A DNA stretch of 64,000 nucleotides from an uncultured Clostridia bacterium (lineage in GTDB: Bacteria; Bacillota; Clostridia; Christensenellales; Borkfalkiaceae): positions 40,032 through 104,031 of the forward strand of contig CAKQKQ010000002.1 in the NCBI GenBank assembly GCA_934249265.1. The letters are read 5' to 3'. Made by a program: the position numbers and the translations under genes. Under the pieces are notes generated by a model. The model worked only from the letters and a program-made list of their open reading frames with translations. It was not told the DNA's origin and searched no databases. This document shows positions 29,026 to 38,065 of the stretch, one piece after another. How positions within the stretch are numbered: position 1 is the first letter of the stretch; every line of letters begins with the position of its first letter.

Positions 29026-29610
29026 ATGGACAAACTTATACCCGTAGTGGTAATCAAGGATATAAACGACACCGTTTCCACGCTTAACGCACTGCGCGCG
29101 GGCGGGATAAACACCGCCGAAATCACTTTCAGAACGGCATGCGCAAAAGAGGCTATCGCCCTCGCGGTAAAGACCTTTCCCGATATGAATATCGGCGCGG
29201 GCACGGTGATAAATATTGAGCAGTGCAAGGCGGCAATTGCCGCGGGCGCAAAGTTTATAGTTTCCCCCGGGCTTTCTGAAGAAGTTGCGGAATATTGCAA
29301 AATCAAAGGGATAAATTATTTCCCCGGGTGCGTTACGCCCACCGAGATTATGACTGCTTTAAAACACGGTTTGACCGTTTTAAAGTTTTTCCCCGCCAAC
29401 GTTTACGGCGGACTTAAAGCCTTAACATCGCTTTCCGCGCCTTTTCCGCAAGTCAGGTTTATACCCACGGGCGGCGTTGATTTGACTAATTTAAAAGAGT
29501 TTTTACAAAACGAAAAAGTGTATGCGGTGGGCGGTTCGTTTATGATGAAAGGCGATATTACCGAAAACTGCAAAAAAGCATGCGAAATTTTGAAAGAGGT
29601 AAACTTATGA
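29026..29610 (+). CDS. KDPG/KDPGal aldolase family enzyme
   Basis: A 194-residue class I aldolase splitting 2-keto-3-deoxy-6-phospho(gluco- or galacto)nate to pyruvate and glyceraldehyde 3-phosphate. E32 in AEITFRT is the general acid/base and K120 in VLKFFPAN the Schiff-base lysine. GAGTV, FIVSPG, FPGCVTPTE and PTGGV are phosphate- and substrate-binding motifs. It is about ten residues shorter than most relatives. GGAGG lies at the end of the SDR gene. The next gene overlaps by four bases. Whether gluco- or galacto-configured cannot be told by eye. Confidence 0.93.
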   Translation: MDKLIPVVVIKDINDTVSTLNALRAGGINTAEITFRTACAKEAIALAVKTFPDMNIGAGTVINIEQCKAAIAAGAKFIVSPGLSEEVAEYCKIKGINYFPGCVTPTEIMTALKHGLTVLKFFPANVYGGLKALTSLSAPFPQVRFIPTGGVDLTNLKEFLQNEKVYAVGGSFMMKGDITENCKKACEILKEVNL

Positions 29611-30626
29611 AAGTAGTGACTTTTGGCGAATTGATGTTAAGGCTTGCGCCCGAAAACTATTTAAGGTTTGTGCAAAGCGATAAATACGAAGCGACTTTCG
29701 GCGGTGCGGAAGCAAACGTTGCCGTCAGTCTTGCAAATTTCGGCGTCGAATGTGCGTTCGTTTCAAAACTTCCCGCTCACGAAATAGGTCAAGCGGCTGT
29801 AAACAGTTTAAGAAAATTCGGCGTAGACACTTCTAAAATAGCGCGCGGCGGCGACAGAGTAGGCATTTATTACTGCGAAAAAGGCGCGAGCCAACGCCCA
29901 AGTAAGGTTATTTACGACCGCGCGGGTTCGTCGATAGCGACGGCTAAAAGCGAAGATTTCGATTGGAATAATATTTTCGACGGGGTAAATTGGTTTCACT
30001 TTACGGGTATAACTCCCGCGCTTTCAGATAGTGCCGCCGAAATTGTTTTGCAAGCGGTAAAAGCCGCCAAAGAAAAGGGCATAACGATTTCTTGCGACTT
30101 AAATTTCCGTAAAAAACTTTGGTCTAAAGAAAAAGCGAATAAAGTTATGGGCGAAATTTGCAATTACGTAGACGTGTGCATCGCCAACGAAGAGGACGCA
30201 AAGGACGTTTTCGGCATAGAAGCGGAAAACACCGATATAAATTCGGGCAAACTCGACCGCGAAGGGTACATTTCCGTGGCGAAACAACTCACAAAAAAGT
30301 TTAATTTCAAGGCGGTTGCAATTACTTTAAGAGAAAGCCTTTCCGCAAACGACAACAATTGGTCGGGTATGCTGTTTGCGGGCGGCAACGCGTATTTTTC
30401 AAAGAAGTACGCCATGCACATAGTGGACCGCGTGGGTGGCGGCGACAGTTTCGGCGCGGGACTTATTTATTCGTTTTTGTCAAATTACGACGAACAAAAA
30501 GCAATTGAATTTGCCGTTGCGGCGTCTTGTTTAAAACACTCTGTCGAGGGCGATTACAACATGGTTTCGGTAAGCGAAGTGCAAACTTTGGCAAACGGAA
30601 ACGCCTCGGGTAGGGTGCAAAGATAA
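29607..30626 (+). CDS. 2-keto-3-deoxygluconate kinase (PfkB family)
   Basis: A 339-residue ribokinase-fold enzyme phosphorylating 2-keto-3-deoxy sugar acids at O6, which produces the aldolase substrate. FGELMLRLAP is the KdgK-type start, GGAEANVAVSLA the substrate motif and VDRVGGGDSFGAG the PfkB signature with catalytic D280. Start at 29607 is preferred to an upstream ATG because it forms ATGA with the aldolase stop. Last gene of the operon, followed by a strong terminator. Together these five genes make an Entner-Doudoroff or De Ley-Doudoroff-like branch. Confidence 0.93.
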   Translation: MKVVTFGELMLRLAPENYLRFVQSDKYEATFGGAEANVAVSLANFGVECAFVSKLPAHEIGQAAVNSLRKFGVDTSKIARGGDRVGIYYCEKGASQRPSKVIYDRAGSSIATAKSEDFDWNNIFDGVNWFHFTGITPALSDSAAEIVLQAVKAAKEKGITISCDLNFRKKLWSKEKANKVMGEICNYVDVCIANEEDAKDVFGIEAENTDINSGKLDREGYISVAKQLTKKFNFKAVAITLRESLSANDNNWSGMLFAGGNAYFSKKYAMHIVDRVGGGDSFGAGLIYSFLSNYDEQKAIEFAVAASCLKHSVEGDYNMVSVSEVQTLANGNASGRVQR

Positions 30627-30675
30627 TTGCCTATACAAATAAAAATCTTTTCATTTTCAAGTTTTCTCATATAAA

Positions 30676-30747
30676 AAGCGAGCCTTTAGCGCGACTTAAA
30701 GCAAAATGCTTTACGTGTCGGCGTAAAAATTGAAGGCTCGTTTTTTT
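30676..30747. terminator. Bidirectional terminator between kdgK-type and AraC genes
   Basis: Outer arms CGAGCCTT/AAGGCTCG enclose a second hairpin (TAAAGCA/TGCTTTA). A run on the left and seven Ts on the right serve both converging genes. Confidence 0.88.
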
Positions 30748-30754
30748 GTGATAT

Positions 30755-31639
30755 TTACTTATTTTTTTGAAGAGACGGGTTGAAAATTTTGCGGTATTTG
30801 GTGGGTGTGGAATCGGTTATTTTATTAAATGCTTTTCTAAAATTCGCCGCCGAATTAAAGTTTAAAATTTCGGCTATTTCTTCAACCGACATATCCGTCG
30901 CAGTGAGATAACCGAACGACTCTTTTATTCTCAATTTGTTTTTATACGATACGGGCGTGGTTTTCAATTCCTCTTGAAACAAGTGAAAAATTCTCGATTG
31001 ACTCGCGCAGCAGTGGGCGGCAAGTTGCTCCATGGTGAAGTTTTCCTTGTAGTGTTCTTGAATGTAATTAAGCGCGCTTGTAAGCACGGGCGAAAAAGTG
31101 GTGGGTTGAAGGGGCATAAGATCGGAGTAAATATCTACAAAAAACAGATAAAATTCAGCCGCCGCCATCAAATTATCTCTTTCGTCGCCCTCGAAAAGCG
31201 GAAACGCCTTTTCAAAAAACTCTTTACCTTTTAGAGAAACCTCTTTGTTAAAGGGCGTAATGTCGAATTTCTCGTCCAATATTTTTTCGTTTTGCCTATG
31301 GAATGAAAAATTGACTATGTAGTAAACGACTTGTTCGCAATTGACGCTTTTTTCGCTGAACCTATAACCCTTGGGTATAAAAATCATTTCGCCCGCATTT
31401 ACGACGATGGTTTTGTCGCTCGTTGAAAACTCCATCGCGCCTTTTTCAATATAATATATCGCCGACCAAAACATGCCCGATAAATGCCCGCCGTAATAAT
31501 GGTTGCCGTTTTTGACGAAACGGTTTATTTTATATTCGTCGAGACACACTTGCTTTAAAGTGAGCAGAGTACGGTTTTTGTCTACTAAAAGGTCGTTTGC
31601 TTTTTTGTTTTGTTCTTTAATAAATTTAAAATCGCTCAT
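30755..31639 (-). CDS. AraC-family transcriptional regulator
   Basis: A 294-residue regulator with an N-terminal cupin-like part (GAMEFSTSDKTIVVNAGEMIFIPKGYRF) and a C-terminal AraC DNA-binding domain (about 195-285: TMEQLAAHCCASQSRIFHLFQEEL, SVEEIAEILNFNSAANFRKAFNK). It is convergent with the sugar-acid operon and divergent from the GLUG lipoprotein gene, so either may be its target. Binding site AAGGGCG is moderate. The ligand is unknown, and a sugar or oligosaccharide is likely. Confidence 0.9.
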   Translation of the reverse strand: MSDFKFIKEQNKKANDLLVDKNRTLLTLKQVCLDEYKINRFVKNGNHYYGGHLSGMFWSAIYYIEKGAMEFSTSDKTIVVNAGEMIFIPKGYRFSEKSVNCEQVVYYIVNFSFHRQNEKILDEKFDITPFNKEVSLKGKEFFEKAFPLFEGDERDNLMAAAEFYLFFVDIYSDLMPLQPTTFSPVLTSALNYIQEHYKENFTMEQLAAHCCASQSRIFHLFQEELKTTPVSYKNKLRIKESFGYLTATDMSVEEIAEILNFNSAANFRKAFNKITDSTPTKYRKIFNPSLQKNK

Positions 31640-31830
31640 ATTGTTCGCCCTTAAACGAAGTAAAAAAATGAAAGTACATTTTAATTGTTTTTAGTATTGA
31701 AATTTGCGTTTTTGCTTTTCTTAAAAATAGAATATTTTCCTTTTTATGGATAAAAACTCCTTTTAAAAGAGGTAAAAACCGCAAAAACAGCAGAATAGTT
31801 ATCTTTTTGTGCATTATATCATATTGCCGA

Positions 31831-31860
31831 TTTACAAGTCAAGCGGTACAATTTTATAGT
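31831..31860 (+). promoter_or_regulatory. Promoter for the GLUG lipoprotein gene
   Basis: TTTACA (31831-31836), 18 bases, TATAGT (31855-31860), then AAGGAG before the ATG at 31899. Confidence 0.55.
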
Positions 31861-31898
31861 GAAAAATATTTTAATATATTATAAGGAGAAAGCGGTAT

Positions 31899-34598
31899 AT
31901 GAAAAAATATTTAATTGCTGTTTTATTTGTAATTTTTTCGGCGTGTTGTACTTTTTCGTCATGCGAAGTGACCGAAGAAGACCCGCATATACACGACTAC
32001 CAATCTCAGTGGAGTTATGACGAAACTTACCATTGGCACAATTGTAGCGGTTGCGACGAACAAGGCGAAAAAGCCGAACATCTCGGCGGCACGGCAACTT
32101 GTCAACAAAAAGCGGTTTGCGAAGTTTGCGGACAAGAGTATGGCGATTTAGCCGAGCATGAATACGGCGAAACTTATCTTTTCGACGGCGAAAAGCATTG
32201 GAAAGTTTGCTTAAACTGTAATGAAAAAAGCGAAGAAGAGGAACACTCGGGCGGCACGGCAACGTGCCAACAAAAAGCAGTGTGCAAGACTTGTAATCAA
32301 GAGTACGGCGAGATAGGAAAGCACGACTTTACAGATAACGGTGTGTGTAAACATTGCAGCGGAACGCTTAAACTTATCTATACGCAAGACAGTCCTTACG
32401 AGGTAAAAACGGTTGACGACCTTTTGTATATAGGCACTCTTTTAATAAACGACGCCGACTTGACGGACTGTTATTTCAAGCAAACGCAAAACATAAGCCT
32501 TGCCGAAATAACAAACTTTACGCCCATCGGCAATATAGGCATACCGTTTAACGGAATTTACGACGGAAACGAGTGCGAAGTGACTAATTTAAGCATAAAT
32601 ACCGACGATTCTTATTTAGGTCTTTTCGGTTTTGTCACGGGTACGGTTAAAAATTTGACGGTAAGGGGCGAAATTTACGGCGTAAACGACGGAGAAAACA
32701 ACGTGGGTTATGCGCACACGTTTGCGGGCGGCATAGTCGGCGCGATAAACAACGACGCACTAATTGAAAACTGCGTAAACTACGTCAACGTTACGGGCGA
32801 TTCTTTCGTGGGCGGAATTGTCGGCGAAATAATGGAAACGGACTATTTGCTATACGGTACGCGTTTTGCAACCGTTAAAAATTGCGTAAACTACGGTAAA
32901 ATCACGGCTTATGCAAAGACTGCTAAAAACGAAGACGCAATGTATTACGGCGGCATCGCGGGCAGAAACAACGGATATATTATCGACTGTAAAAACTACG
33001 GCGAAGTAGACGGCGAGGCGTACAGCGAAGGCGCGGAAAAGCAAGACAGTTACGTCGGCGGCATCGCGGGATATAGTTATATTCCTTATAAAAACGGCGC
33101 AGGTCCTAACGAAGAAATGGACTATATCGCCATTAAAGACTGCCAAAACTACGGTTATATTCACGGCACTTACGGTATAGGCGGTATTTTGGGCAGAGGC
33201 GTGTTTTCACTTTCAAACTGCGTAAACGAGGGTAAAGTAGTAGGATACAATTGCGTCGGCGGTATAATCGGCATAGCGGGCACTCCCGCAACGCTTTCTT
33301 ATGCGGCTGGCACTGTTTCAGACTGCGTGAATAAAGGCGAGGTACTTTCTCGCGAACGCAATGCGGGCGGAATCGTAGGTTACAACTTCGTCACTATCGA
33401 AAATTGCGAAAACACGGCTCAAGCAGTTGTCGGAGCAGAAGAGGGCAAACGTTCTTACTACACCGCGGGTATTGCGGGTACAAACGAGGGCGGCAAAATT
33501 ATTTCTTGTCAAAACTATGCGTTTATCAAGGGCGTTGCAAGCGCAACCACGGTAAACGGCGGCATAGTCGGTCAACTTCTCGGCGGCGTAATTACAAATT
33601 GCGAAAACCACGGCAATATCGAGGGCTTGTCCGCAGTGGGCGGCATTTTCGGCAGAGATTCTCAAGATTATACCGCTGCCGAAATAAGCGGCTGTAAAAA
33701 CTACGGCAACGTAACGGGCACGACCTTTGTCGGCGGCGTAGGCGGCGCGAATTATCTTGCTACCGTTTCAGATAGTGTAAATAGCGGCGAAATTACCGCG
33801 ACGAGCGACGCGGGCGGCATATTCGGTTGGCTTTCTGGCAAAACGATAACAATTAAAAACGCAACGAACGAAACGACTGCTTCCGTTACGACCACGGGTA
33901 GTTATGCGGGCGGAATTGTCGGCAGAGTCGGTTCGGCTTCGGTGGTAAATATAAACGTATTTGAAAACTGTATTAATAAAGGTAATATTAGCGGCAAAAC
34001 CATCGTCGGCGGCATAATCGGCGGCAATGCTGAAGGTTTAAATACTTCGGCAAGCAGTCTTAAAATCACTAATTGCTCAAATTCGGGAACTATCAAAGGC
34101 AGCGATTATATCGGCGGCATTATAGGTAAAGTGTCAAAAGCGACCGACGGCGCAATTTTATCTTGTACAAACGATGGCGAAGTAAACGGAACGAATTACA
34201 GAATTGCGGGTATTGCGGGCAGTGTAGACGCTCCTATAAAAGCGGGCGGATTTACGATCGACTTGTGCGTAAACAACGGCAATATCACTTCTTCGACGGG
34301 CGCGTTCCTCGGCGGTATAGTGGGTATGCACGGCACAAACGTTCACGTAAGAGGTTGCGCAAACACGGGCAATATCACGGGCGTAGGTAAAACGACTTAC
34401 GGCGTAGGCGGTATTTCGGGTAGCACTTATACTTCATCGATAATCACTTCTTACACAAAAGAAGACGGCACTGTTGTAAATTGCAGCGTTTCGGGCACGA
34501 TTACGGGTACTAAAGGTTGCGTTGGCGCAATTGTCGGCAAAAACACTAAAAACACAAAAGCAGAAGCGGACGTCACCGCCGAAGTGGTGGAATTATAG
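31899..34598 (+). CDS. GLUG-repeat surface lipoprotein
   Basis: An 899-residue protein. The lipoprotein signal ends near CTFSSC-E. Residues about 30-155 hold two Cys/His-rich repeats (HWHNCSGC, then HLGGTATCQQKAVCEVCGQEYG and a near copy ending CKTCNQEYG), which look like small metal- or disulphide-stabilised modules. From about 195 to the end runs a long series of GLUG-type repeats: GGIVG or GGIIG followed about ten residues later by CxNxGxV/I, forming a beta-helix-like surface stalk. No catalytic motif. Such proteins are linked with adhesion or glycan binding, but this role is inferred. It lies 9 bases before the SGNH gene in one operon. Confidence 0.82.
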   Translation: MKKYLIAVLFVIFSACCTFSSCEVTEEDPHIHDYQSQWSYDETYHWHNCSGCDEQGEKAEHLGGTATCQQKAVCEVCGQEYGDLAEHEYGETYLFDGEKHWKVCLNCNEKSEEEEHSGGTATCQQKAVCKTCNQEYGEIGKHDFTDNGVCKHCSGTLKLIYTQDSPYEVKTVDDLLYIGTLLINDADLTDCYFKQTQNISLAEITNFTPIGNIGIPFNGIYDGNECEVTNLSINTDDSYLGLFGFVTGTVKNLTVRGEIYGVNDGENNVGYAHTFAGGIVGAINNDALIENCVNYVNVTGDSFVGGIVGEIMETDYLLYGTRFATVKNCVNYGKITAYAKTAKNEDAMYYGGIAGRNNGYIIDCKNYGEVDGEAYSEGAEKQDSYVGGIAGYSYIPYKNGAGPNEEMDYIAIKDCQNYGYIHGTYGIGGILGRGVFSLSNCVNEGKVVGYNCVGGIIGIAGTPATLSYAAGTVSDCVNKGEVLSRERNAGGIVGYNFVTIENCENTAQAVVGAEEGKRSYYTAGIAGTNEGGKIISCQNYAFIKGVASATTVNGGIVGQLLGGVITNCENHGNIEGLSAVGGIFGRDSQDYTAAEISGCKNYGNVTGTTFVGGVGGANYLATVSDSVNSGEITATSDAGGIFGWLSGKTITIKNATNETTASVTTTGSYAGGIVGRVGSASVVNINVFENCINKGNISGKTIVGGIIGGNAEGLNTSASSLKITNCSNSGTIKGSDYIGGIIGKVSKATDGAILSCTNDGEVNGTNYRIAGIAGSVDAPIKAGGFTIDLCVNNGNITSSTGAFLGGIVGMHGTNVHVRGCANTGNITGVGKTTYGVGGISGSTYTSSIITSYTKEDGTVVNCSVSGTITGTKGCVGAIVGKNTKNTKAEADVTAEVVEL

Positions 34599-34607
34599 AG
34601 GTGCAAA

Positions 34608-36545
34608 ATGAAAAGATATTTAAAAATTTTGTGCGTTTTACTCATAACGGTATGCGCAATAAGCACAGTTTACACGCATGCGGGCAATGAAAAAGGCGGG
34701 CTAAAAGCCACCGATTACATAAATGAAGAAGTAAAATCGATGTCGGCGCAAAACGTAGTTTCGAGCAGCAGTATGCTTGTAAAAGAGTGGGAAAACGACA
34801 ATCCTTCGCTTTACGCAAGACCCACCGCACCCAACGGCAAAACTCACTCAACCGTTGCGGCGATAGATTTCAGCGGCAACACCATTAGATACGCTTATGC
34901 AGAGCGCACCGAAAATTCAAGCGCGTTTGAATACGGTTTTACACCAAAAGCAAACGGCGATATAGCCACTTATTTTTGCACGACGGGCGGCAATTCTTTA
35001 CCGGGGCTTTCGATAAGAGTTGTTTTAAAGGAAATTACGGGCGCAAGCGGACTTATGATTTTCGTCGATTTCAGAAACATTCAAACGCCTACTTCGCCCG
35101 AGTTCGGTGTCAGGTTGATGACAACCGTTGACGGTAAAAGTGATAATTTCGACGATTTCAGCAAAAATTTAATCGCCGACGGAACCGAATGTTTGTATTA
35201 CGATTACGACGGCGAGTGGAAGAGCACGACTGCAAAAGACGGAAGAGCAATACTTCCCGATTCGTTTATGGGCTACATGTACGTGCCCGCTACGGGTTAT
35301 CCCGAAATTTGTAAAAACGGAAAATTCGACGCGGTTTATCTTCATCACATAAACGTTATGTGTAAAATAGCCGACGAAAACGAGTGCGCGACCACAATAC
35401 TTGTAGACGACCTCGTGTTTATCAGTGAAACCGAAACGGCGCACAACCACGAATATCAAGAAGTAAAGACGGTTGAACCCACTTGCAAAACTTGCGGTTA
35501 TGTTTTGGAAAAATGCACAACGTGCAATCAAACGAAAATGACAAACAAAACTCAACCGAGCGAGCACGTCACGGGCGAAACGTTTGCATTGGGCAGCGGT
35601 TCGGGCGCGATTTGCACTAAGTGTAACGCTCTTATACGCAGCGACGAGCCTTCTTCAAACGTTGTGCCGACGGCGCAAGTGACTTTCAGTTACGGCGACC
35701 CCGTTAATAAAGAAATTGCGCTTACTTTCCCCAAGGGATACACGCTTAAACAAAAGGATATTCCGTGGGAATATCGCGGCGAAAAGAAAAACGAGTACGG
35801 AATAACGGATAAATATCAATTTTTCGCGTACAATTCTTCGCTAAATTACGACGAACTTATAAACCCCGTAGGACTTACCGTGACTGAAGATATCACGCTT
35901 TACGGCACGTACAACATTTATTCTTACGACAACGAGCATTTCGGGCATATGTTTAAGCAAATCGCCGGTCACGGCGGACCGTATAATGCTAAAAATCTTC
36001 AAGGCAAAACCGTATTTATAGGCAATTCAAACTATATGCTTTGGTGGGGAATGGAAAGTTGGTATTATCAACGCGGAGTGCAAGTTTTAAACAATTCTAT
36101 TGCGGGCAGCACGTCTTACGACCTTTTGCAGTACGTAGAGGAATTGATACTTATTTATCACCCCAAAATCGTGGTAATGGGCGTATCGAGCAACGATTTT
36201 TGTTATCATCAAATGAAAGACGCCGACGTAATAAACAACGGACTTAAATTTATGGATATCGTGCGCGAACATTGCCCCGACGTAAAATTTGTTGTCAGCG
36301 GCATGAACCCGCTTCCCGGCAGACCCGAGTATTTCTCTTCAATTAAAAGGATAAACGCAAAATTCGACAAAATCGTGAACGAAATGCCCGACGCTACGTT
36401 TATCGACACCGCGCCGCAAGTGTGGGAATTTTGCAAAGAATATCCCGAGGGTTGGAATTTCTGGACTCATATGAACGAGGATAGATTAAGCGTTTTCCTC
36501 GGCGATATGATGCTTCCCACAATAAAATCTTATTTAGCCGCTTAA
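34608..36545 (+). CDS. Exported protein with SGNH/GDSL hydrolase domain
   Basis: A 645-residue protein with a signal peptide (about 1-25, ending VYTHA) and no lipobox. The middle has a beta-sandwich-like region (about 60-270, ending TTILVDDLVFISE) and a Cys-pair segment (PTCKTCGYVLEKCTTCNQT, then ICTKCNALI) related in style to the repeats of the preceding gene. The C-terminal third is SGNH-like: candidate nucleophile S474 in FIGNSNYMLWWG, NNSIAGS as block II, GVSSNDF as block III and a late WTHMNED His. The Asp usually paired with that His is not obvious. It may be an esterase acting on acetylated glycans. GAGGTG precedes the ATG. Confidence 0.75.
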   Translation: MKRYLKILCVLLITVCAISTVYTHAGNEKGGLKATDYINEEVKSMSAQNVVSSSSMLVKEWENDNPSLYARPTAPNGKTHSTVAAIDFSGNTIRYAYAERTENSSAFEYGFTPKANGDIATYFCTTGGNSLPGLSIRVVLKEITGASGLMIFVDFRNIQTPTSPEFGVRLMTTVDGKSDNFDDFSKNLIADGTECLYYDYDGEWKSTTAKDGRAILPDSFMGYMYVPATGYPEICKNGKFDAVYLHHINVMCKIADENECATTILVDDLVFISETETAHNHEYQEVKTVEPTCKTCGYVLEKCTTCNQTKMTNKTQPSEHVTGETFALGSGSGAICTKCNALIRSDEPSSNVVPTAQVTFSYGDPVNKEIALTFPKGYTLKQKDIPWEYRGEKKNEYGITDKYQFFAYNSSLNYDELINPVGLTVTEDITLYGTYNIYSYDNEHFGHMFKQIAGHGGPYNAKNLQGKTVFIGNSNYMLWWGMESWYYQRGVQVLNNSIAGSTSYDLLQYVEELILIYHPKIVVMGVSSNDFCYHQMKDADVINNGLKFMDIVREHCPDVKFVVSGMNPLPGRPEYFSSIKRINAKFDKIVNEMPDATFIDTAPQVWEFCKEYPEGWNFWTHMNEDRLSVFLGDMMLPTIKSYLAA

Positions 36546-36938
36546 AATGTGAAAAGTCACAATAAGCGGATTAAATGTGCGGCTAAAGCGGTTTAATATA
36601 CTATGCATGGCTAAAGCGGGAAAAACGAAACAATAAAAATATATATTGCGACGCATTATATAATGTAAAGTTAATTGCATAATGAAAAGATAATTATATA
36701 ATACAATATTAAAACAAAATATAATAGAACAACAAGATAAAAAACGATAAAACCCCCGTCGGCTTTTTTAATCCGACGGGGTGTTTTATCGTTTTTATGA
36801 TATAAATTATTTTTAAGCAATTTTTGCGGTTTAACAAAAAACGGGAAGAGTTGCAATAGATTGCGGTTGCAATTTAAATTTCGGCGTATTAATTTTCAAA
36901 AACAAAAACGGCGTATTTAAACTCAATAGAGATAAAAA
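36546..36938. other. Convergent intergenic region
   Basis: No supported gene. AT-rich, with two near copies of GGCTAAAGCGG at about 36581 and 36611, a TGTGA-AAAG-TCACA inverted repeat just after the SGNH stop, and a large bidirectional terminator at 36740-36796. Confidence 0.6.
36740..36796. terminator. Bidirectional terminator between SGNH and ArsR genes
   Basis: Arms of more than 20 bases (AAAAACGATAAAAC..CCCGTCGG with CCGACGGG..GTTTTATCGTTTTT), loop with a T run, ends in five Ts. Confidence 0.92.
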
Positions 36939-37949
36939 CTATTTAGAGGATTTGGTTTGACCGCGCAAGGGCAGTTCGCTTTTTCTGTAAAATGCGGTGA
37001 AGATTATGCCTTGATTATAATTGCCGAAATTTTCGCCGAAAAGGCTGAACCCGCCGCAGTGATGGGCGGTTTTCTTTACTTCTATTTTAAGTTCGGTAAA
37101 CAAACCGTCGGACAGTTTCAAGTCGTTTAATCCCACATTTCTATTGATAAGTTTTTCGTTTACAAATACGCCTTTTTCTTTAATTTTAACCGTGGTTAAA
37201 AGTCCGTATTTGGTGCTTTCGGGATACCACCACGACGGGGTGTAAATTCCGTATTTGTCCCCGTAAGAGCCGGGGCAAGTCCACGTGCATAAATCCACGC
37301 CGTTTATAGAAAAAGTAATATCGCTGGGGAAATCTTCGTTATATCCCATTACTTCCGAGCATATTTCCATTGAAAACTGTATTTCGGTGAGCGGTTGGCG
37401 GTGTGCGTAACTGTTGGGTATGGCGTAAGTCAAAAATCCGTCTTGCATATTCCATATATATTCCGCTTTAAAGCGTTCGCTACTAAACATCTCGTCGGGG
37501 TTAGACTCCACAAGTATTTTGCTGTGCGAAGCCATGCCGCTTCTTTGTGTAAAACCCGCATTGCAAAATTCCCCTATAGACAGCGAGAATACAAACGGCG
37601 TCAACGGTTCTTGTTTTTCCGAAGCGGGGCGAAGTCTAAACGTTATGTCCCTTATAGAATAAGAATAATGTTTAAGCGTGCCTTTATATTTTGTCGAGTA
37701 AGACGAGGTTATAAGTCCAGCATCTTCAAGAGCCTTTAAGTGGAACGCCGCCGACGACGGTTGAAGATTTAATTCGTCGGCAATTTCGCTCATGATATAA
37801 TTGCGCTTGTTTAGCAGTTTTAAAATTTCTATCCTTATAGGCGATGACAAAGCGCGGCTTATTAAAAGCACCTCGTGCAAATGTTCGGGATTGTCTATTT
37901 CGAGCAGCCAAGGCACTTCGGTTGTTACTTGTCTTTTATTTCCTTCCAT
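36939..37949 (-). CDS. ArsR-family winged-helix regulator with long C-terminal sensor
   Basis: A 336-residue protein, far longer than classical ArsR repressors (about 100). Residues about 22-105 form the winged helix (SSPIRIEILKLLNKRNYIMSE, LNLQPSSAAFHLKALEDAGLI). The remaining 230 residues are beta-rich with no motif I recognise; FSINGVDLCTWTCPGSYGD and KTAHHCGGFSLFGENFGNY recall a ligand-binding jelly roll. No classical metal-binding Cys motif of ArsR in the winged helix. AAAAGGAG precedes the start. Divergent from the 1470-residue lipoprotein gene, with an inverted repeat between the two promoters, so it probably controls that gene and itself. Confidence 0.85.
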   Translation of the reverse strand: MEGNKRQVTTEVPWLLEIDNPEHLHEVLLISRALSSPIRIEILKLLNKRNYIMSEIADELNLQPSSAAFHLKALEDAGLITSSYSTKYKGTLKHYSYSIRDITFRLRPASEKQEPLTPFVFSLSIGEFCNAGFTQRSGMASHSKILVESNPDEMFSSERFKAEYIWNMQDGFLTYAIPNSYAHRQPLTEIQFSMEICSEVMGYNEDFPSDITFSINGVDLCTWTCPGSYGDKYGIYTPSWWYPESTKYGLLTTVKIKEKGVFVNEKLINRNVGLNDLKLSDGLFTELKIEVKKTAHHCGGFSLFGENFGNYNQGIIFTAFYRKSELPLRGQTKSSK

Positions 37950-37988
37950 TTCCGTCTCCTTTTCGTACGTTAAAAAAGTTACAGTAAA

Positions 37989-38017
37989 ATTGTAACATAT
38001 TTAACAATAGATTACAA
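37989..38017 (-). promoter_or_regulatory. Promoter for the ArsR gene
   Basis: Minus strand: TTGTAA (38012-38017), 17 bases, TACAAT (37989-37994). Confidence 0.6.
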
Positions 38018-38034
38018 CATTTTGCACTTGTAAT
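38011..38034. promoter_or_regulatory. Candidate operator spanning both divergent -35 boxes
   Basis: Perfect inverted repeat ATTACAA-(10)-TTGTAAT. Its two halves contain the -35 hexamers of the ArsR and lipoprotein promoters. A third TTGTAA lies at 37990-37995. Confidence 0.55.
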
Positions 38035-38056
38035 GTAAAAAGTTTTTTGATAGAAT
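38028..38056 (+). promoter_or_regulatory. Promoter for the 1470-residue lipoprotein gene
   Basis: TTGTAA (38028-38033), 17 bases, TAGAAT (38051-38056). Confidence 0.55.
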
Positions 38057-38065
38057 AAAATTGCA

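Noticed and set aside
32700..34590. Repetitive DNA that could be mistaken for a CRISPR or satellite array
   Set aside because: The repeats are in-frame GLUG protein repeats that vary in length and sequence, not identical spacers and repeats.
36547..36560. CRP-type site TGTGA-(4)-TCACA after the SGNH gene
   Set aside because: The spacer is 4 rather than 6 and it follows a stop codon rather than preceding a promoter; likely chance.
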